A DNA stretch of 64,000 bases from Streptomyces sp. HNM0575 (GCF_012726265.1 NZ_JAASAG010000005.1:310001-374000), one strand, 5' to 3'; shown: positions 8,708-17,394, counted from the first letter of the stretch. Notes: a model not told the origin generated them from the letters alone. Numbers and translations: made by a program.

Positions 8708-10753
8708 TCAGTGAGAATTCCCGCTGTCGCAGTGGTAGAGGAGGTCGTCCCGGTAGTCGGTCCGGGCCAGAAGCCGTACGAGATGCGCTACGGAGGCGAG
8801 CGTGACGTGGCGGTGCCAGCCCGGAAAGGAGCGGCCGCTGAAGTCCCATATGCCGACGTTCTCGGAGACCGATTCGAGGTCCCGGTCCACCCGCCTCACG
8901 AGCCTGGCCAGTCGCGAAACGGTCGCGGCGGGCAGTGTCCTGAGGGTCGTGAGCCACAGCTCCTCGCACACGTTCTCCCCGATGGGACTGACCCCCGTCA
9001 GCTGCAAGGGCGCGTCCATGGCAGGGTGCGGGTTCCCGTCGCTCTCGGGCAGCCGGACGTCGACGCTCGTGACCATGTAGCCCCGTTCGGTCCCGGGCTC
9101 CGGGCAGACGACCGGCCGGCGGCGGAAGCGGGCCGCCTCCACGATCTGACGGGCCGTGAGCGGACCGTTCGCGCGGTGCCCGGCCGGTGCCGGATCCCCG
9201 CTCAGCAGGCGGAGGTTCGCCGGAATCCGCACGAGCAACGGAACCTCGGCCGCGCCGAGCGGCCTGAGGAGCTGCGCCGGTTCCATGTCCCGGCCGTCCA
9301 GTACCGCCGGGCGGTCGGGGCCGCCCGTACAGGCCAGGACGCGGAGGAGGGCCTGGGCCGTGCACTCGCCGAGGGCCTCGGCGCTGACGTCGTCGGGCAT
9401 GCCGGCCCGAGCGCGCCGGTGCGCATCCTTCACCCACTCCTTGGGCACCTGAAGCCGCCAGCTCACCGGGGTGCTCGCCGCGGCGGACACGGCGAGGACC
9501 CCGACGGCCTGCTGGCCCTGAACGGCCTTTCCCCGCGTCGGGCAGAAGCGCCGGGTCACCGCCACCGCCTGGGGGCCGGCCTTGGGGATCATCACCGGCC
9601 TGATCACCCAGGCCTCGGGCTCCATGGTCCTCGCCACGTAGCGGGTCAGCGCGGTGCGCACCGGCTCCCAGTCCCATGTGGAGTCGCTGATGAAGTGGTG
9701 CAGCCGCTGATCGGTCCCCGGCCCGTCGACGTAGGCCGCGATGTTCCGGATGGTCTTCCTGCCCGACGTCTCCAGCAGGCCCCGCAGATACTGCCGGGCT
9801 CTTTGACGCTGGTCCCGCCTGGTGAGCGTCGCGAACAGCTCGCCGCACACCTGGTCGAGGACCAGCTCGGTCGCGTCGGCCGGGCCGACCCGCCGCAGCC
9901 GGGCGGGCATGCCGTCGGGCACGGGCTGCTGCTCCGGTGCGTGTTCCGGTACGGGCTGCGGTAAGGCCTGTTCCGGTACGGGTTGTTCCGGCATCGTGCC
10001 GGGCCGCGCCGTGCCGAGGTCCTGCACCCCGGGTCCGGTCCGGTCGGCATGCTCCCCGGGCGTCTCCCGCCGGCCGTGGCGGAGCCGGTTCAGCACGTCC
10101 ACGACCGTGCACGGCTCGAGTTCGAACTCCCTCGCCACCTGGTGCACCGGCGCACTGGGCCGTGCCCGCGGCACCCTTCCGAGGAGGTCGCCGTACCTCT
10201 GCGGCACCGAGGGGCGGGGCGGGCGCTCCAGCGGGACGAGGTTGGCCGGCTGCGGGTCGGGAACGCCCGACCGTACGCGCAGCTCGCGCACCGTTCTCGG
10301 GTCGAGGCCGGTCACCATGGCGACCGACCGGTCCGGCCAGTGCGGGCGTGACTTGAGGATGCGTGCCGCCGCGGCGGCACGCTCCTCGAAGGAGAGCGGC
10401 AGGCCGTGCCGGGCGTTGGAGGACACCGCTGCGACGAACGCGTCCTCTTCGTCACCGTCGAAGAAGACGACCTCGATCGACTGGTCGCCGCGCAGTTCCG
10501 CCGCCTTGAGCCGGTGCATTCCGTCGAGGATCCGCATGGTCCCGCGGTGCACGAATATCGGCGGCAGCCTGACCGGTGACCGGGCGAGCGCGGCGACGTA
10601 CTCCTGACTTTCGCCCTGTGCCCGTAGATTCTCTCCGTGCCGCAGCATGCGGATCGGAATGGTGAATGTCCGCGTGGCCGCATACGGGTCGTCCGGCTCG
10701 TGGATTTCGCGAAGACCGTCGTCCTGAGTCGCCGGAGCCTGTTCCCAGTGCAT
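8708..10753 (-). CDS. ParB/StrR-like regulator fused to a degenerate IS701-type transposase
   Basis: A 681-residue chimera. Residues about 30-115 form a ParB/Srx-like domain (IRMLRHGENLR, ILDGMHRLKAA), followed by a helix-turn-helix region to about 165, as in StrR/NovG-type activators. A Pro/Gln/Glu-rich linker (230-290, repeats of PEQPVP type) leads to an IS701-family transposase domain (295-670), recognised from TLTRRDQRQRARQYLRGLL, the PVSWRL block and the terminal GWHRHVTLASVAHLV. The usual WV-DDTGFPK catalytic block reads WVIRPVMIPKAG, so the first aspartates are missing and it is probably not a working transposase. The ATG at 10753 has AGGGGG 6 bases upstream. It heads the unit with the flavoenzyme and exporter. 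It most likely acts as a pathway-specific DNA-binding regulator. Confidence 0.85.
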   Translation of the reverse strand: MHWEQAPATQDDGLREIHEPDDPYAATRTFTIPIRMLRHGENLRAQGESQEYVAALARSPVRLPPIFVHRGTMRILDGMHRLKAAELRGDQSIEVVFFDGDEEDAFVAAVSSNARHGLPLSFEERAAAAARILKSRPHWPDRSVAMVTGLDPRTVRELRVRSGVPDPQPANLVPLERPPRPSVPQRYGDLLGRVPRARPSAPVHQVAREFELEPCTVVDVLNRLRHGRRETPGEHADRTGPGVQDLGTARPGTMPEQPVPEQALPQPVPEHAPEQQPVPDGMPARLRRVGPADATELVLDQVCGELFATLTRRDQRQRARQYLRGLLETSGRKTIRNIAAYVDGPGTDQRLHHFISDSTWDWEPVRTALTRYVARTMEPEAWVIRPVMIPKAGPQAVAVTRRFCPTRGKAVQGQQAVGVLAVSAAASTPVSWRLQVPKEWVKDAHRRARAGMPDDVSAEALGECTAQALLRVLACTGGPDRPAVLDGRDMEPAQLLRPLGAAEVPLLVRIPANLRLLSGDPAPAGHRANGPLTARQIVEAARFRRRPVVCPEPGTERGYMVTSVDVRLPESDGNPHPAMDAPLQLTGVSPIGENVCEELWLTTLRTLPAATVSRLARLVRRVDRDLESVSENVGIWDFSGRSFPGWHRHVTLASVAHLVRLLARTDYRDDLLYHCDSGNSH

Positions 10754-10850
10754 CGATGTCCCCCTCATCCGGTTCGTCCGCGCCGCGTATCCGGGAAACG
10801 CAGGGGCCTGCGTGGTCGACCGGTGCGCCCGTAAGTTCCGATGCGCGGCG

Positions 10851-10885
10851 GAAATCCCCGGCGCAATACTGGAATCGGGGATTTC
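10851..10885. repeat. Perfect 10-bp inverted repeat upstream of the regulator gene
   Basis: GAAATCCCCG (10851-10860) is matched by its complement at 10876-10885 across 15 bases. The arm centres are 25 bp apart, near two and a half helical turns, about 100 bp upstream of the regulator start. It may be an operator or a leader hairpin. Confidence 0.5.
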
Positions 10886-11107
10886 GGCAGACGGATCCTC
10901 GGTCGTCGGTGGATCGCGAGGATCGTGCCCGAGGCTATACAAAGCCTCCCCGGGCAACAAGTGCGGATGCCGATTATCCGTGTCAAGGCCGCGCCGGAAT
11001 TTTTTGTCCCCAGTCGGACGGTGGACCGCCGATGCGCTCGATTGTGTCTTTGTCATGTCCGACCGAAATGAGGTTCCGTAAAGCGACCTGATGGAATCGG
11101 GACTCAC

Positions 11108-11135
11108 TTGACAAAAGCCGGTTGAGGATATTTGC
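11108..11135 (+). promoter_or_regulatory. Possible promoter of the DAHP-synthase operon
   Basis: TTGACA at 11108-11113 is a perfect -35 hexamer. The -10 side is weak; an AT-rich stretch (GGATATTTG) begins about 13-17 bases downstream. The first gene starts at 11246, leaving a leader of roughly 110 bases. Confidence 0.35.
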
Positions 11136-11245
11136 CCGGCCGGGAGACAGACACAAGACTGAGGCGCAATCAGCCGACCCTCGATCGATGCGGCCCGACC
11201 GCACGGCCCGGCCGGACATCCATCGGGCAAGTCCGGGAGATCACT

Positions 11246-12451
11246 GTGCTCACACGTCCATCGCAGGAGGAGTCCGCGGACGCCGCTGTGCTCGACAGCC
11301 GGCCGAGGAGGCCGGCGGGACAGCAGCCCCGGTGGCCCGACGCGTCGCTCGCCCTGCGGGTCCGGGGCCGACTGGCCGCTCTCCCGGGGCTGTCGGAGGC
11401 CGAGGACGTGCTGGCCCTGCGGTCCCGGCTCGCCGCGGTGGCCGCCGGTGAGGCCGAGGTGATGCAGGCCGGCGACTGCGCGGAGGACTTCGCCGAGTGC
11501 ACGCCCGCCGACGTCGCCCGCAAGACGGGCCTGCTGGAGCTGCTCGCGGGGCGGATGAAGATGAACTCGGGCAGGCCCGTGGTGCTGGCCGGACGGCTGG
11601 CCGGCCAGTTCGCCAAGCCCCGCTCCAGCCCGACGGAGCGGATCGGCGACCTCGAACTGCCCGCGTTCCGGGGGCACATGGTGAACGGCTCCGAGCCCGA
11701 CCGTGAGTCCCGTACGCCGGATCCGACGAGGATCCTGTCGGGCTACCGGCTCGCCGGTTCGGTGATGAGGTCCCTGGGCTGGGGCGACCGGGGCGTGCGC
11801 CCGCGCACCGAGCCCGCGGTGTGGACCAGCCACGAGGCCCTGCTGCTCGACTACGAGCTGCCGATGGTGCGCCGCGCGGGACCGGGCCGGTCGTGGCTGT
11901 CCTCGACGCACTGGCCGTGGATCGGCGAGCGCACCCGGCAGATCGACGGGGCGCATGTCGCTCTGCTCGCGGAGGTCGTCAACCCGGTGGCCTGCAAGGT
12001 GGGCCCCGGCATGACGGCCCGTGAACTGCTCGCCCTCTGCGAACGGCTCGACCCGCAGCGCGCACCGGGACGGCTCACGCTGATCGCCCGCATGGGAGCC
12101 GATCATGCACGCGGCAGGCTGCCCGCTCTCGTATCGGCGGTACGGGCGGCCGGGCACCCGGTGATCTGGCTGTGCGATCCCATGCACGGCAACACCCTCA
12201 AGACACCGGACGGGTTCAAGACCCGGCTCCTGCAACGGATCGTGCAGGAGGTCCACCACTTCCGGGCGGCGGTCGCCGACGGCGGCGGCGTCGCGGGCGG
12301 ACTGCATCTGGAGACCACGCCGGACGACGTCACGGAGTGCGTACGGACCGGAAACGACATCCACCACGTGGCGGAGAAGTACACGAGTCTCTGCGATCCG
12401 CGCCTCAACCCGGACCAGGCCCTCTCGGTGGTCGCGGCGTGGGGGAGATGA
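11246..12451 (+). CDS. Class II (plant-type) DAHP synthase, PhzC-like
   Basis: A 401-residue class II 3-deoxy-D-arabino-heptulosonate-7-phosphate synthase, which joins phosphoenolpyruvate and erythrose 4-phosphate at the head of the shikimate pathway. Motifs seen are QAGDCAEDF, GRLAGQFAKPRS, the LLLDYE stretch, TRQIDGAHV, NPVACKVGPGM, the WLCDPMHGNT block and GGLHLETTPDDVTEC. It lacks the long regulatory N terminus, as do secondary-metabolism copies that boost flux and escape aromatic feedback. The GTG at 11246 is chosen because GGGAG lies about 7 bases upstream; an ATG farther out begins in the promoter region. It leads the operon with the SDR, PhzD-like and PhzE-like genes. Confidence 0.9.
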   Translation: MLTRPSQEESADAAVLDSRPRRPAGQQPRWPDASLALRVRGRLAALPGLSEAEDVLALRSRLAAVAAGEAEVMQAGDCAEDFAECTPADVARKTGLLELLAGRMKMNSGRPVVLAGRLAGQFAKPRSSPTERIGDLELPAFRGHMVNGSEPDRESRTPDPTRILSGYRLAGSVMRSLGWGDRGVRPRTEPAVWTSHEALLLDYELPMVRRAGPGRSWLSSTHWPWIGERTRQIDGAHVALLAEVVNPVACKVGPGMTARELLALCERLDPQRAPGRLTLIARMGADHARGRLPALVSAVRAAGHPVIWLCDPMHGNTLKTPDGFKTRLLQRIVQEVHHFRAAVADGGGVAGGLHLETTPDDVTECVRTGNDIHHVAEKYTSLCDPRLNPDQALSVVAAWGR

Positions 12452-12567
12452 GCGCCCGCGGCACCCGCAGCACCCGCGGCAACTGCGGCACTCGCGGCCG
12501 CCGGCTCGCAACAGGCCCGGAGACACCGGGAGTTCACCGTTCACATCCAGCAACGGAGGTCTCAACC

Positions 12568-13338
12568 ATGGAGGACAGGACCGCCCTGGTCACCGGGGCA
12601 GCGGGGGGCATCGGCGCAGCCGTCGTGCGCGCGCTGGGCCGGCGGGGCGTACGGGTGGCAGCGGTCGACCGGGACGCCGACCGGCTCGCCGAGGCCGTGG
12701 CGAAGGAGACCGCCGACGGAGCCGCCGTGAAGGCGTTCCCCCTCGACGTCACGCGCGGCGCCGACGTGGAGGACGTGGTGGGCGCCGTGGAACGCGCGCT
12801 CGGTCCGCTGGACTACCTGGTGAACGCCGCCGGCGTGCTGCATCTCGGTCCGGTCAGCAGCCAGAAGGAGGAGCACTGGGCGGCGACGTTCGCGGTCAAC
12901 ACGACCGGTGTGTTCCTGGTGTCGCGAGCGGTGGTGAAGCGCATGGTGCCCCGCTCGCGCGGAGCGATCGTCACCGTGGCCTCGAACGCGGCGGGCACGC
13001 CCCGCATGGAGATGGCCGCCTACGCCGCGTCGAAGGCCGCGGCCGCGATGTTCACCAAGTGCCTCGCCCTGGAGGTCGCCGGCCACGGCATCCGCTGCAA
13101 CGTCGTCGCACCCGGGTCGACGGACACGGCGATGCTCCGGTCCATGTGGCAGGACGAGAACGGGCCGAAGGCGACGATCGACGGCCGGCCCGAGGCGTAC
13201 AAGCTCGGCATTCCGCTGGGCAAGCTGGCCCGGCCGGAGGACGTCGCGGACGCCGTGGTGTTCCTGCTCTCCGAGCAGTCCGGGCACATAACCATGCACG
13301 ACCTGACCGTCGACGGCGGCGCCACCCTGGGCGTGTGA
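12568..13338 (+). CDS. Short-chain dehydrogenase, EntA/DhbA-like (2,3-dihydro-3-hydroxyanthranilate dehydrogenase)
   Basis: A 256-residue classical SDR. The NAD-binding motif TGAAGGIG is at 9-16, NAAG at 86-89, and the catalytic Ser139-Tyr152-x3-Lys156 set is intact. It resembles the 2,3-dihydro-2,3-dihydroxybenzoate dehydrogenases EntA/DhbA. Next to PhzE- and PhzD-like enzymes, the expected substrate is the amino analogue DHHA, giving 3-hydroxyanthranilate. That hydroxyl would become the C-8 oxygen of the streptonigrin quinoline. The ATG at 12568 has a perfect GGAGGT 7 bases upstream. The 116-bp gap before it is GC-rich and contains short imperfect repeats. Confidence 0.85.
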   Translation: MEDRTALVTGAAGGIGAAVVRALGRRGVRVAAVDRDADRLAEAVAKETADGAAVKAFPLDVTRGADVEDVVGAVERALGPLDYLVNAAGVLHLGPVSSQKEEHWAATFAVNTTGVFLVSRAVVKRMVPRSRGAIVTVASNAAGTPRMEMAAYAASKAAAAMFTKCLALEVAGHGIRCNVVAPGSTDTAMLRSMWQDENGPKATIDGRPEAYKLGIPLGKLARPEDVADAVVFLLSEQSGHITMHDLTVDGGATLGV

Positions 13339-13985
13339 GGGCCGTGGCCGCGAAGGAGACGGCGGCGGGCATACCGCCCATCGAGTCCTACCTGCTGCCG
13401 ACGGCGGGCGATCTGCCCGCGAACACCGCGGAGTGGGAGGCCGATCCGGACCGGGCGGTGCTGCTCGTCCACGACATGCAGCGCTACTTCCTGCGCCCGT
13501 TCCCGGAGGCGTTACGTGAGCCCCTCGTACGGAACGTGGCCCAGCTGCGTGCGCGCTGCGTGAGCCTCGGCATCCCGGTCGCCTACACCGCCCAGCCGGG
13601 CGGAATGACCGACGAGGACCGCGGCCTGCTCAAGGACTTCTGGGGCGCGGGCATGAAGGTCGCCCCCGCCGACCGTCTGATCGTCGACGAGCTGGCGCCG
13701 GCCGAGGACGACTGGATGTTCACCAAGTGGCGCTACAGCGCGTTCTTCCGGTCGGACCTCATGGAGCGGCTGGCGCGGACCGGCAGGGACCAGCTCATCG
13801 TCTGCGGTGTCTACGGGCACGTCGGTGTGCTGATGACCGCGGTCGAGGCGTTCACCAACGACATCCAGGCGTTCCTCGTCGCCGACGCGATGGCGGACTT
13901 CTCCGAGGAACACCACCGGCTGACCCTCCGGTACGCGGCGCAGCGCTGCGCGGTGGTCACCACGGTCAAGGAGGTCTGCGCATGA
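13335..13985 (+). CDS. PhzD-like isochorismatase (ADIC to DHHA)
   Basis: A 216-residue isochorismatase-family hydrolase. The catalytic aspartate lies in LLVHDMQRYF (Asp47), the catalytic lysine in MFTKWRYSAFF (Lys131), and GVYGHVGVLMTAVEAF matches the third conserved block. Spacing agrees with PhzD of phenazine pathways, which removes pyruvate from 2-amino-2-desoxyisochorismate to give trans-2,3-dihydro-3-hydroxyanthranilate. The GTG at 13335 overlaps the SDR stop by 4 bp; a GTG at 13344 is an alternative. It sits between the dehydrogenase that uses its product and the synthase that makes its substrate. Confidence 0.88.
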   Translation: MRAVAAKETAAGIPPIESYLLPTAGDLPANTAEWEADPDRAVLLVHDMQRYFLRPFPEALREPLVRNVAQLRARCVSLGIPVAYTAQPGGMTDEDRGLLKDFWGAGMKVAPADRLIVDELAPAEDDWMFTKWRYSAFFRSDLMERLARTGRDQLIVCGVYGHVGVLMTAVEAFTNDIQAFLVADAMADFSEEHHRLTLRYAAQRCAVVTTVKEVCA

Positions 13986-15886
13986 CGGACTCCGTGACGC
14001 CGGCCGCGGCGGACCTGCTCGAACAGGTCCTGGCGCCGCGGCCTCCCGCGTTCGCGCTGATGCACCGTCCGGAGCGTACGGGCGGCGCGGTGCTGGAGGT
14101 GCTCGTCGGCGAGTTCTGCGAGGCGGACGCCCTGGCGGACGTACCGCTGCCGGAGAGCGGCCGCGCGGGCCACGACGTGCTGGTGTTCGTGCCGTACCGG
14201 CAGCTCGCCGAGCGGGGCTTCGCCTGCAACGACGACGGCGAGCCGCTGCTCGCGATGACGGTCGCCGCCCAGGCCTCGCTGCCCTGCGGGGAGGCGCTGG
14301 CGAAGCTGCCCGACCTGCCGACCCGGCTGACCGGCGAGCACTTCGACGTCTCGGACGACGAGTACGCCGGGCTGGTGCGCACGGTCCTCAGCGAGGAGAT
14401 CGGCCGGGGCGAGGGAGGCAACTTCGTCCTCAAGCGCTCCTACGTCGCGGAGATCACCGACTACACGCCGCAGCACGCGCTGTCGCTGTTCCGCAGGCTG
14501 ATGCAGCAGGAGACCGGGGCGTACTGGACGTTCATCGTGCACACCGGCGACCGGACGTTCGTCGGTGCCACCCCTGAGCGGCACATCAGCGTGCACGGCG
14601 GCACGGCCGTGATGAATCCGATCAGCGGCACCTACCGCTACCCGCCGTCCGGTCCCGCCCTGCCGGACCTGCTGGAGTTCCTCGACGACCGCAAGGAGAC
14701 CGAGGAGCTGTACATGGTCCTCGACGAGGAGCTGAAGATGATGGCCGGCGTCTGCGACGGCGGCGGCAGGGTCGTCGGCCCCTACCTCAAGGAGATGGCG
14801 CGGCTGGCGCACACCGAATACCTCATCGAGGGGCACACGGCCCTGGACCCGCGCGAGATCCTGCGGCAGACGATGTTCGCCCCCACCGTGACGGGCAGCC
14901 CGCTGGAGAACGCCTGCCGGACCATCAGCCGGTACGAGCCGGTGGGCCGCGGCTACTACAGCGGGGTCGTCGCGCTCATCGGCCGCGACGAGAGCGGCGG
15001 GCGCACCCTGGACTCCTCCATCCTGATCCGCACCGCCGACATCGACCGGGCCGGGCGGATCCGGATCGGGGTCGGCGCCACCCTCGTTCGTCACTCCGAT
15101 CCGGTGTCCGAGGTCGCCGAGACCCGGGCCAAGGCCGCCGGGCTGCTCGCCGCGCTCCAGACCGAGCGGCCGGCCCGCCTCGGCGAGCATCCGCAGGTGC
15201 GGGCCGCGCTCGCGCGCCGCAACACGGGCATCGCCGGCTTCTGGCTGACGCCCGCGGGCGAACGGGGAGGCCGGCGGCCCCCGGCGGCCGGCCGCCGGGT
15301 GCTGGTCGTCGACGCCGAGGACGCCTTCACCGGCATGCTGGGTCATCAACTCCGTTCGCTGGGGCTGGAGGTGACGGTACGGAGGTTCGACGAGCGATAT
15401 ACGGCAGAGGGCTACGACCTGGTCGTCATGGGGCCCGGACCGGGCGACCCGCTGGACGACCGGCACCCCAAGACCGCTCATCTGCGCTCCGCGCTCGGCC
15501 GGTTGCTGGCGGAACGGCGGCCGTTCATCGCGGTCTGCCTCAGCCACCAGGTACTCAGCGCCCGGCTCGGGCTCGAAGTGATCCGCAAGGAGATGCCGAA
15601 CCAGGGACTCCAGCTGGACATCGACCTGTTCGGCGTCCGGGAACGGGTCGGCTTCTACAACACGTTCGCCGCCCGCTGCGCCGACGACAAGATCGACTGT
15701 CCCGGTGTCGGCATGGTCGAGGTCAGCCGCGACCCGGTGACGGGCGAGGTGTACGCACTGCGCGGTCCCCGGTTCGCCTCGGTGCAGTTCCACGCGGAAT
15801 CCGTGCTCACCGTGGACGGCGTCCGCATCATCGCCGACCGGGTGGGCGAGGCCCTCGGGCGGCCGCTGTCGGACCGCACCTCGTGA
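13982..15886 (+). CDS. PhzE-like 2-amino-2-desoxyisochorismate (ADIC) synthase
   Basis: A 634-residue fusion of a chorismate-utilising anthranilate-synthase-I-like domain (about 1-400; ATPERHISV, NPISGTYRY and YYSGVVALI blocks) and a C-terminal class I glutamine amidotransferase domain (about 440-625; VMGPGPGDP, catalytic Cys in AVCLSHQVLS, His-Glu in QFHAES). This is the PhzE layout, which makes ADIC rather than anthranilate because no pyruvate is eliminated. The adjoining PhzD-like gene supports that. The ATG overlaps the previous stop by 4 bp. It is the last gene of the 3-hydroxyanthranilate operon and is followed by a small hairpin. Confidence 0.9.
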   Translation: MTDSVTPAAADLLEQVLAPRPPAFALMHRPERTGGAVLEVLVGEFCEADALADVPLPESGRAGHDVLVFVPYRQLAERGFACNDDGEPLLAMTVAAQASLPCGEALAKLPDLPTRLTGEHFDVSDDEYAGLVRTVLSEEIGRGEGGNFVLKRSYVAEITDYTPQHALSLFRRLMQQETGAYWTFIVHTGDRTFVGATPERHISVHGGTAVMNPISGTYRYPPSGPALPDLLEFLDDRKETEELYMVLDEELKMMAGVCDGGGRVVGPYLKEMARLAHTEYLIEGHTALDPREILRQTMFAPTVTGSPLENACRTISRYEPVGRGYYSGVVALIGRDESGGRTLDSSILIRTADIDRAGRIRIGVGATLVRHSDPVSEVAETRAKAAGLLAALQTERPARLGEHPQVRAALARRNTGIAGFWLTPAGERGGRRPPAAGRRVLVVDAEDAFTGMLGHQLRSLGLEVTVRRFDERYTAEGYDLVVMGPGPGDPLDDRHPKTAHLRSALGRLLAERRPFIAVCLSHQVLSARLGLEVIRKEMPNQGLQLDIDLFGVRERVGFYNTFAARCADDKIDCPGVGMVEVSRDPVTGEVYALRGPRFASVQFHAESVLTVDGVRIIADRVGEALGRPLSDRTS

Positions 15887-15893
15887 CGGTGTT

Positions 15894-15910
15894 CCGGGCA
15901 CGCTGCCCGG
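15894..15910 (+). terminator. Short hairpin after the ADIC operon
   Basis: A 7-bp perfect inverted repeat, CCGGGCA and its complement, with a 3-base loop, beginning 8 bases after the PhzE-like stop in the gap between convergent operons. Confidence 0.5.
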
Positions 15911-15912
15911 CG

Positions 15913-15971
15913 GGTTCGCGCCGCCCCCGCCTGTCCGGTTCGCGCCGCCCCCGCCCGTCCGGTACGCGCCG
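15913..15971. repeat. Tandem 24-bp repeat, two and a half copies
   Basis: The units at 15913-15936 and 15937-15960 differ at a single base, and a third partial copy runs to 15971. It occupies most of the 104-bp spacer between the convergent PhzE-like and lyase genes. Confidence 0.75.
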
Positions 15972-15990
15972 TGCGGCGGGGTTCCGGGGA

Positions 15991-17394
15991 TCAGTCCCCG
16001 TGGGAACGCAGCAGTGCCCGGTCGGTCAGCGGTCCGGCCGCGCCCGTGTACCGGGCCGGGTCGCACAGCTGCGCCAACTCCCCGGCCGAGAACCGGCCTT
16101 CGAGCTCCGGTGCCTCTGCGAGCACGCCGGCGAGCGGACGGCCTGACCGCTCCGCGACCGCGGCGGCCTCGGTCATCAGCTGCCTGGCGGCGGCCTTGCC
16201 GAGGGCGCGGCCCAGCAGAGCGGCGATCCGTTCCGAGACGACCTGGCCCCCGGTCAGCCCGAGGTTTCCGCGCATGCGCTCCGGGCGCACCCGCAGGCCT
16301 TCGGCGAGTTCGGCCGCGGTGTGCGCCGAACCGCCGGTCAGGCGCAGGCACTCGCGCAGCGACTGCCACTCCGCGTGCCAGCCGCCGGCCGACCGCTCGT
16401 CCTCGGCGCACAGGCACTGCGTCAGCGCCGCAGACAGGGCGGGCACTTGTAGCGCCGCACTGCGGACCAGGGTGGCGAGCACCGGGTTGCGCTTGTGCGG
16501 CATGGCGGAGGAACTGCCGCGACCGGGCGCTCCCGGTTCGGTCACCTCCGCGATCTCGGTACGGGTGAGGGTCTGCACGTCGACCGCGATCTTGCCCAGC
16601 GCACCGGCGGTGAACGACAGCGCCGCCGCGAGGTCGGCGACCGGAGTGCGCAGCGCGTGCCAGGGCAGCAGCGGCCGGGCGAGGCCGGTCTCCGCGGAGA
16701 ACGCGCCGGCCAGGGCGTCCGCGTACGCGCCCGGGTCGGAACCGCCGTCCGCACCGGCGTGTTCGAGATAGCCGGCGAGAGTGCCGGCCGCCCCGCCGAG
16801 CGCCACCGGCAGCGAGTCCCGCAGCACCCGGTCGACGCGCTCGGTGGCGTCGAGGACCAGCGACCGCCAGCCCGCGGCCTTCAGCCCGAACGTAGTGGGC
16901 ACGGCCTGGAGGGCCAGGGTCCGGCCGGCCATCGCGGTGTCCCGGTGCCGTCCGGCGAGACGGGCGAGCGCTTCCGCGGTACGTCCCAGGTCGCCGCGGA
17001 CGATGCGCAGGGTGCGGGCGGAGACGAGCATGGCGGCCGTGTCGAAGATGTCCTGGCTGGTGGAGCCCTGATGCACATACTCGGCCGCTTCCGGGTCCTC
17101 GTCGGCGACGATCCGGGTGAGCGCCTTGACCAGAGCCACCACCGGGTTGGCGGTCTCCCGGGCCTGTACGGCGAGTTGACGAAGGTCGAAGCGGTCGGCC
17201 CCGGCCGCGGCGGTGATGGCGGCGGCCGCCGACTCGGGCACGGTGCCCAGACGGGCCTGGGCCCTCGCCAGCGCCGCCTCGGCGTCGAGCATGGCTTGCA
17301 GCCACGCCCGGTCTCCGGTGGCGGCCTCGGCAGGTGTGCCTGCCCGCACCGGCGAGAGCAGACCCGTGTCCGGATCGGCGTCGGACGGCGTCAT
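15991..17394 (-). CDS. Fumarase/aspartase-superfamily lyase (adenylosuccinate lyase or carboxymuconate cycloisomerase-like)
   Basis: This 467-residue protein carries the superfamily signature GSSSAMPHKRNP and the HQGSTSQDIFDTA block, close to adenylosuccinate lyases and 3-carboxy-cis,cis-muconate cycloisomerases. Enzymes of this fold eliminate fumarate from succinyl-amino adducts and so can act as the second half of an aspartate-dependent amination. Streptonigrin carries an extra 7-amino group (position 4 of the anthranilate precursor), so amine delivery from aspartate is an attractive role, but this is inference. The ATG overlaps the stop of the upstream flavoprotein by 4 bp. It is the terminal gene of the 22806-15991 operon. 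Confidence 0.82.
   Translation of the reverse strand: MTPSDADPDTGLLSPVRAGTPAEAATGDRAWLQAMLDAEAALARAQARLGTVPESAAAAITAAAGADRFDLRQLAVQARETANPVVALVKALTRIVADEDPEAAEYVHQGSTSQDIFDTAAMLVSARTLRIVRGDLGRTAEALARLAGRHRDTAMAGRTLALQAVPTTFGLKAAGWRSLVLDATERVDRVLRDSLPVALGGAAGTLAGYLEHAGADGGSDPGAYADALAGAFSAETGLARPLLPWHALRTPVADLAAALSFTAGALGKIAVDVQTLTRTEIAEVTEPGAPGRGSSSAMPHKRNPVLATLVRSAALQVPALSAALTQCLCAEDERSAGGWHAEWQSLRECLRLTGGSAHTAAELAEGLRVRPERMRGNLGLTGGQVVSERIAALLGRALGKAAARQLMTEAAAVAERSGRPLAGVLAEAPELEGRFSAGELAQLCDPARYTGAAGPLTDRALLRSHGD

Larger units (their letters stand above)
10754..11245. promoter_or_regulatory. 492-bp divergent control region between the regulator and DAHP-synthase operons
   Basis: No gene is seen here. 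The region is AT-richer than its surroundings and holds a 10-bp inverted repeat (10851-10860 with 10876-10885), two half-sites of the StrR-type operator (CAGTCGGAC at 11011-11019 and GTCCGACCG at 11057-11065), and a -35-like TTGACA at 11108. It must contain the promoters of both divergent units. The open frame that runs into it from the DAHP-synthase gene is rejected as coding because the good ribosome site is at 11234-11239. Confidence 0.6.

Noticed and set aside
8708..10753. An intact IS701 insertion sequence
   Set aside because: No terminal inverted repeats or target duplications were seen, the catalytic aspartate block is missing, and the open frame is fused in frame to a regulator domain.
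11132..11245. Earlier ATG start for DAHP synthase
   Set aside because: The extra 38 residues have no family likeness and overlap the promoter region; GGGAG lies about 7 bases before the GTG at 11246.
10754..12565. N-terminal extension of the chimeric regulator to about 1285 residues
   Set aside because: The extension is antisense to DAHP synthase and the divergent promoter; the ATG at 10753 has a good ribosome site and begins a normal StrR-like N terminus.
13811..17305. A 1164-codon open frame on the minus strand
   Set aside because: It runs antisense to the PhzE-like gene and out of frame through the lyase gene; no recognisable domain, and both true genes have clear motifs and coupled starts.
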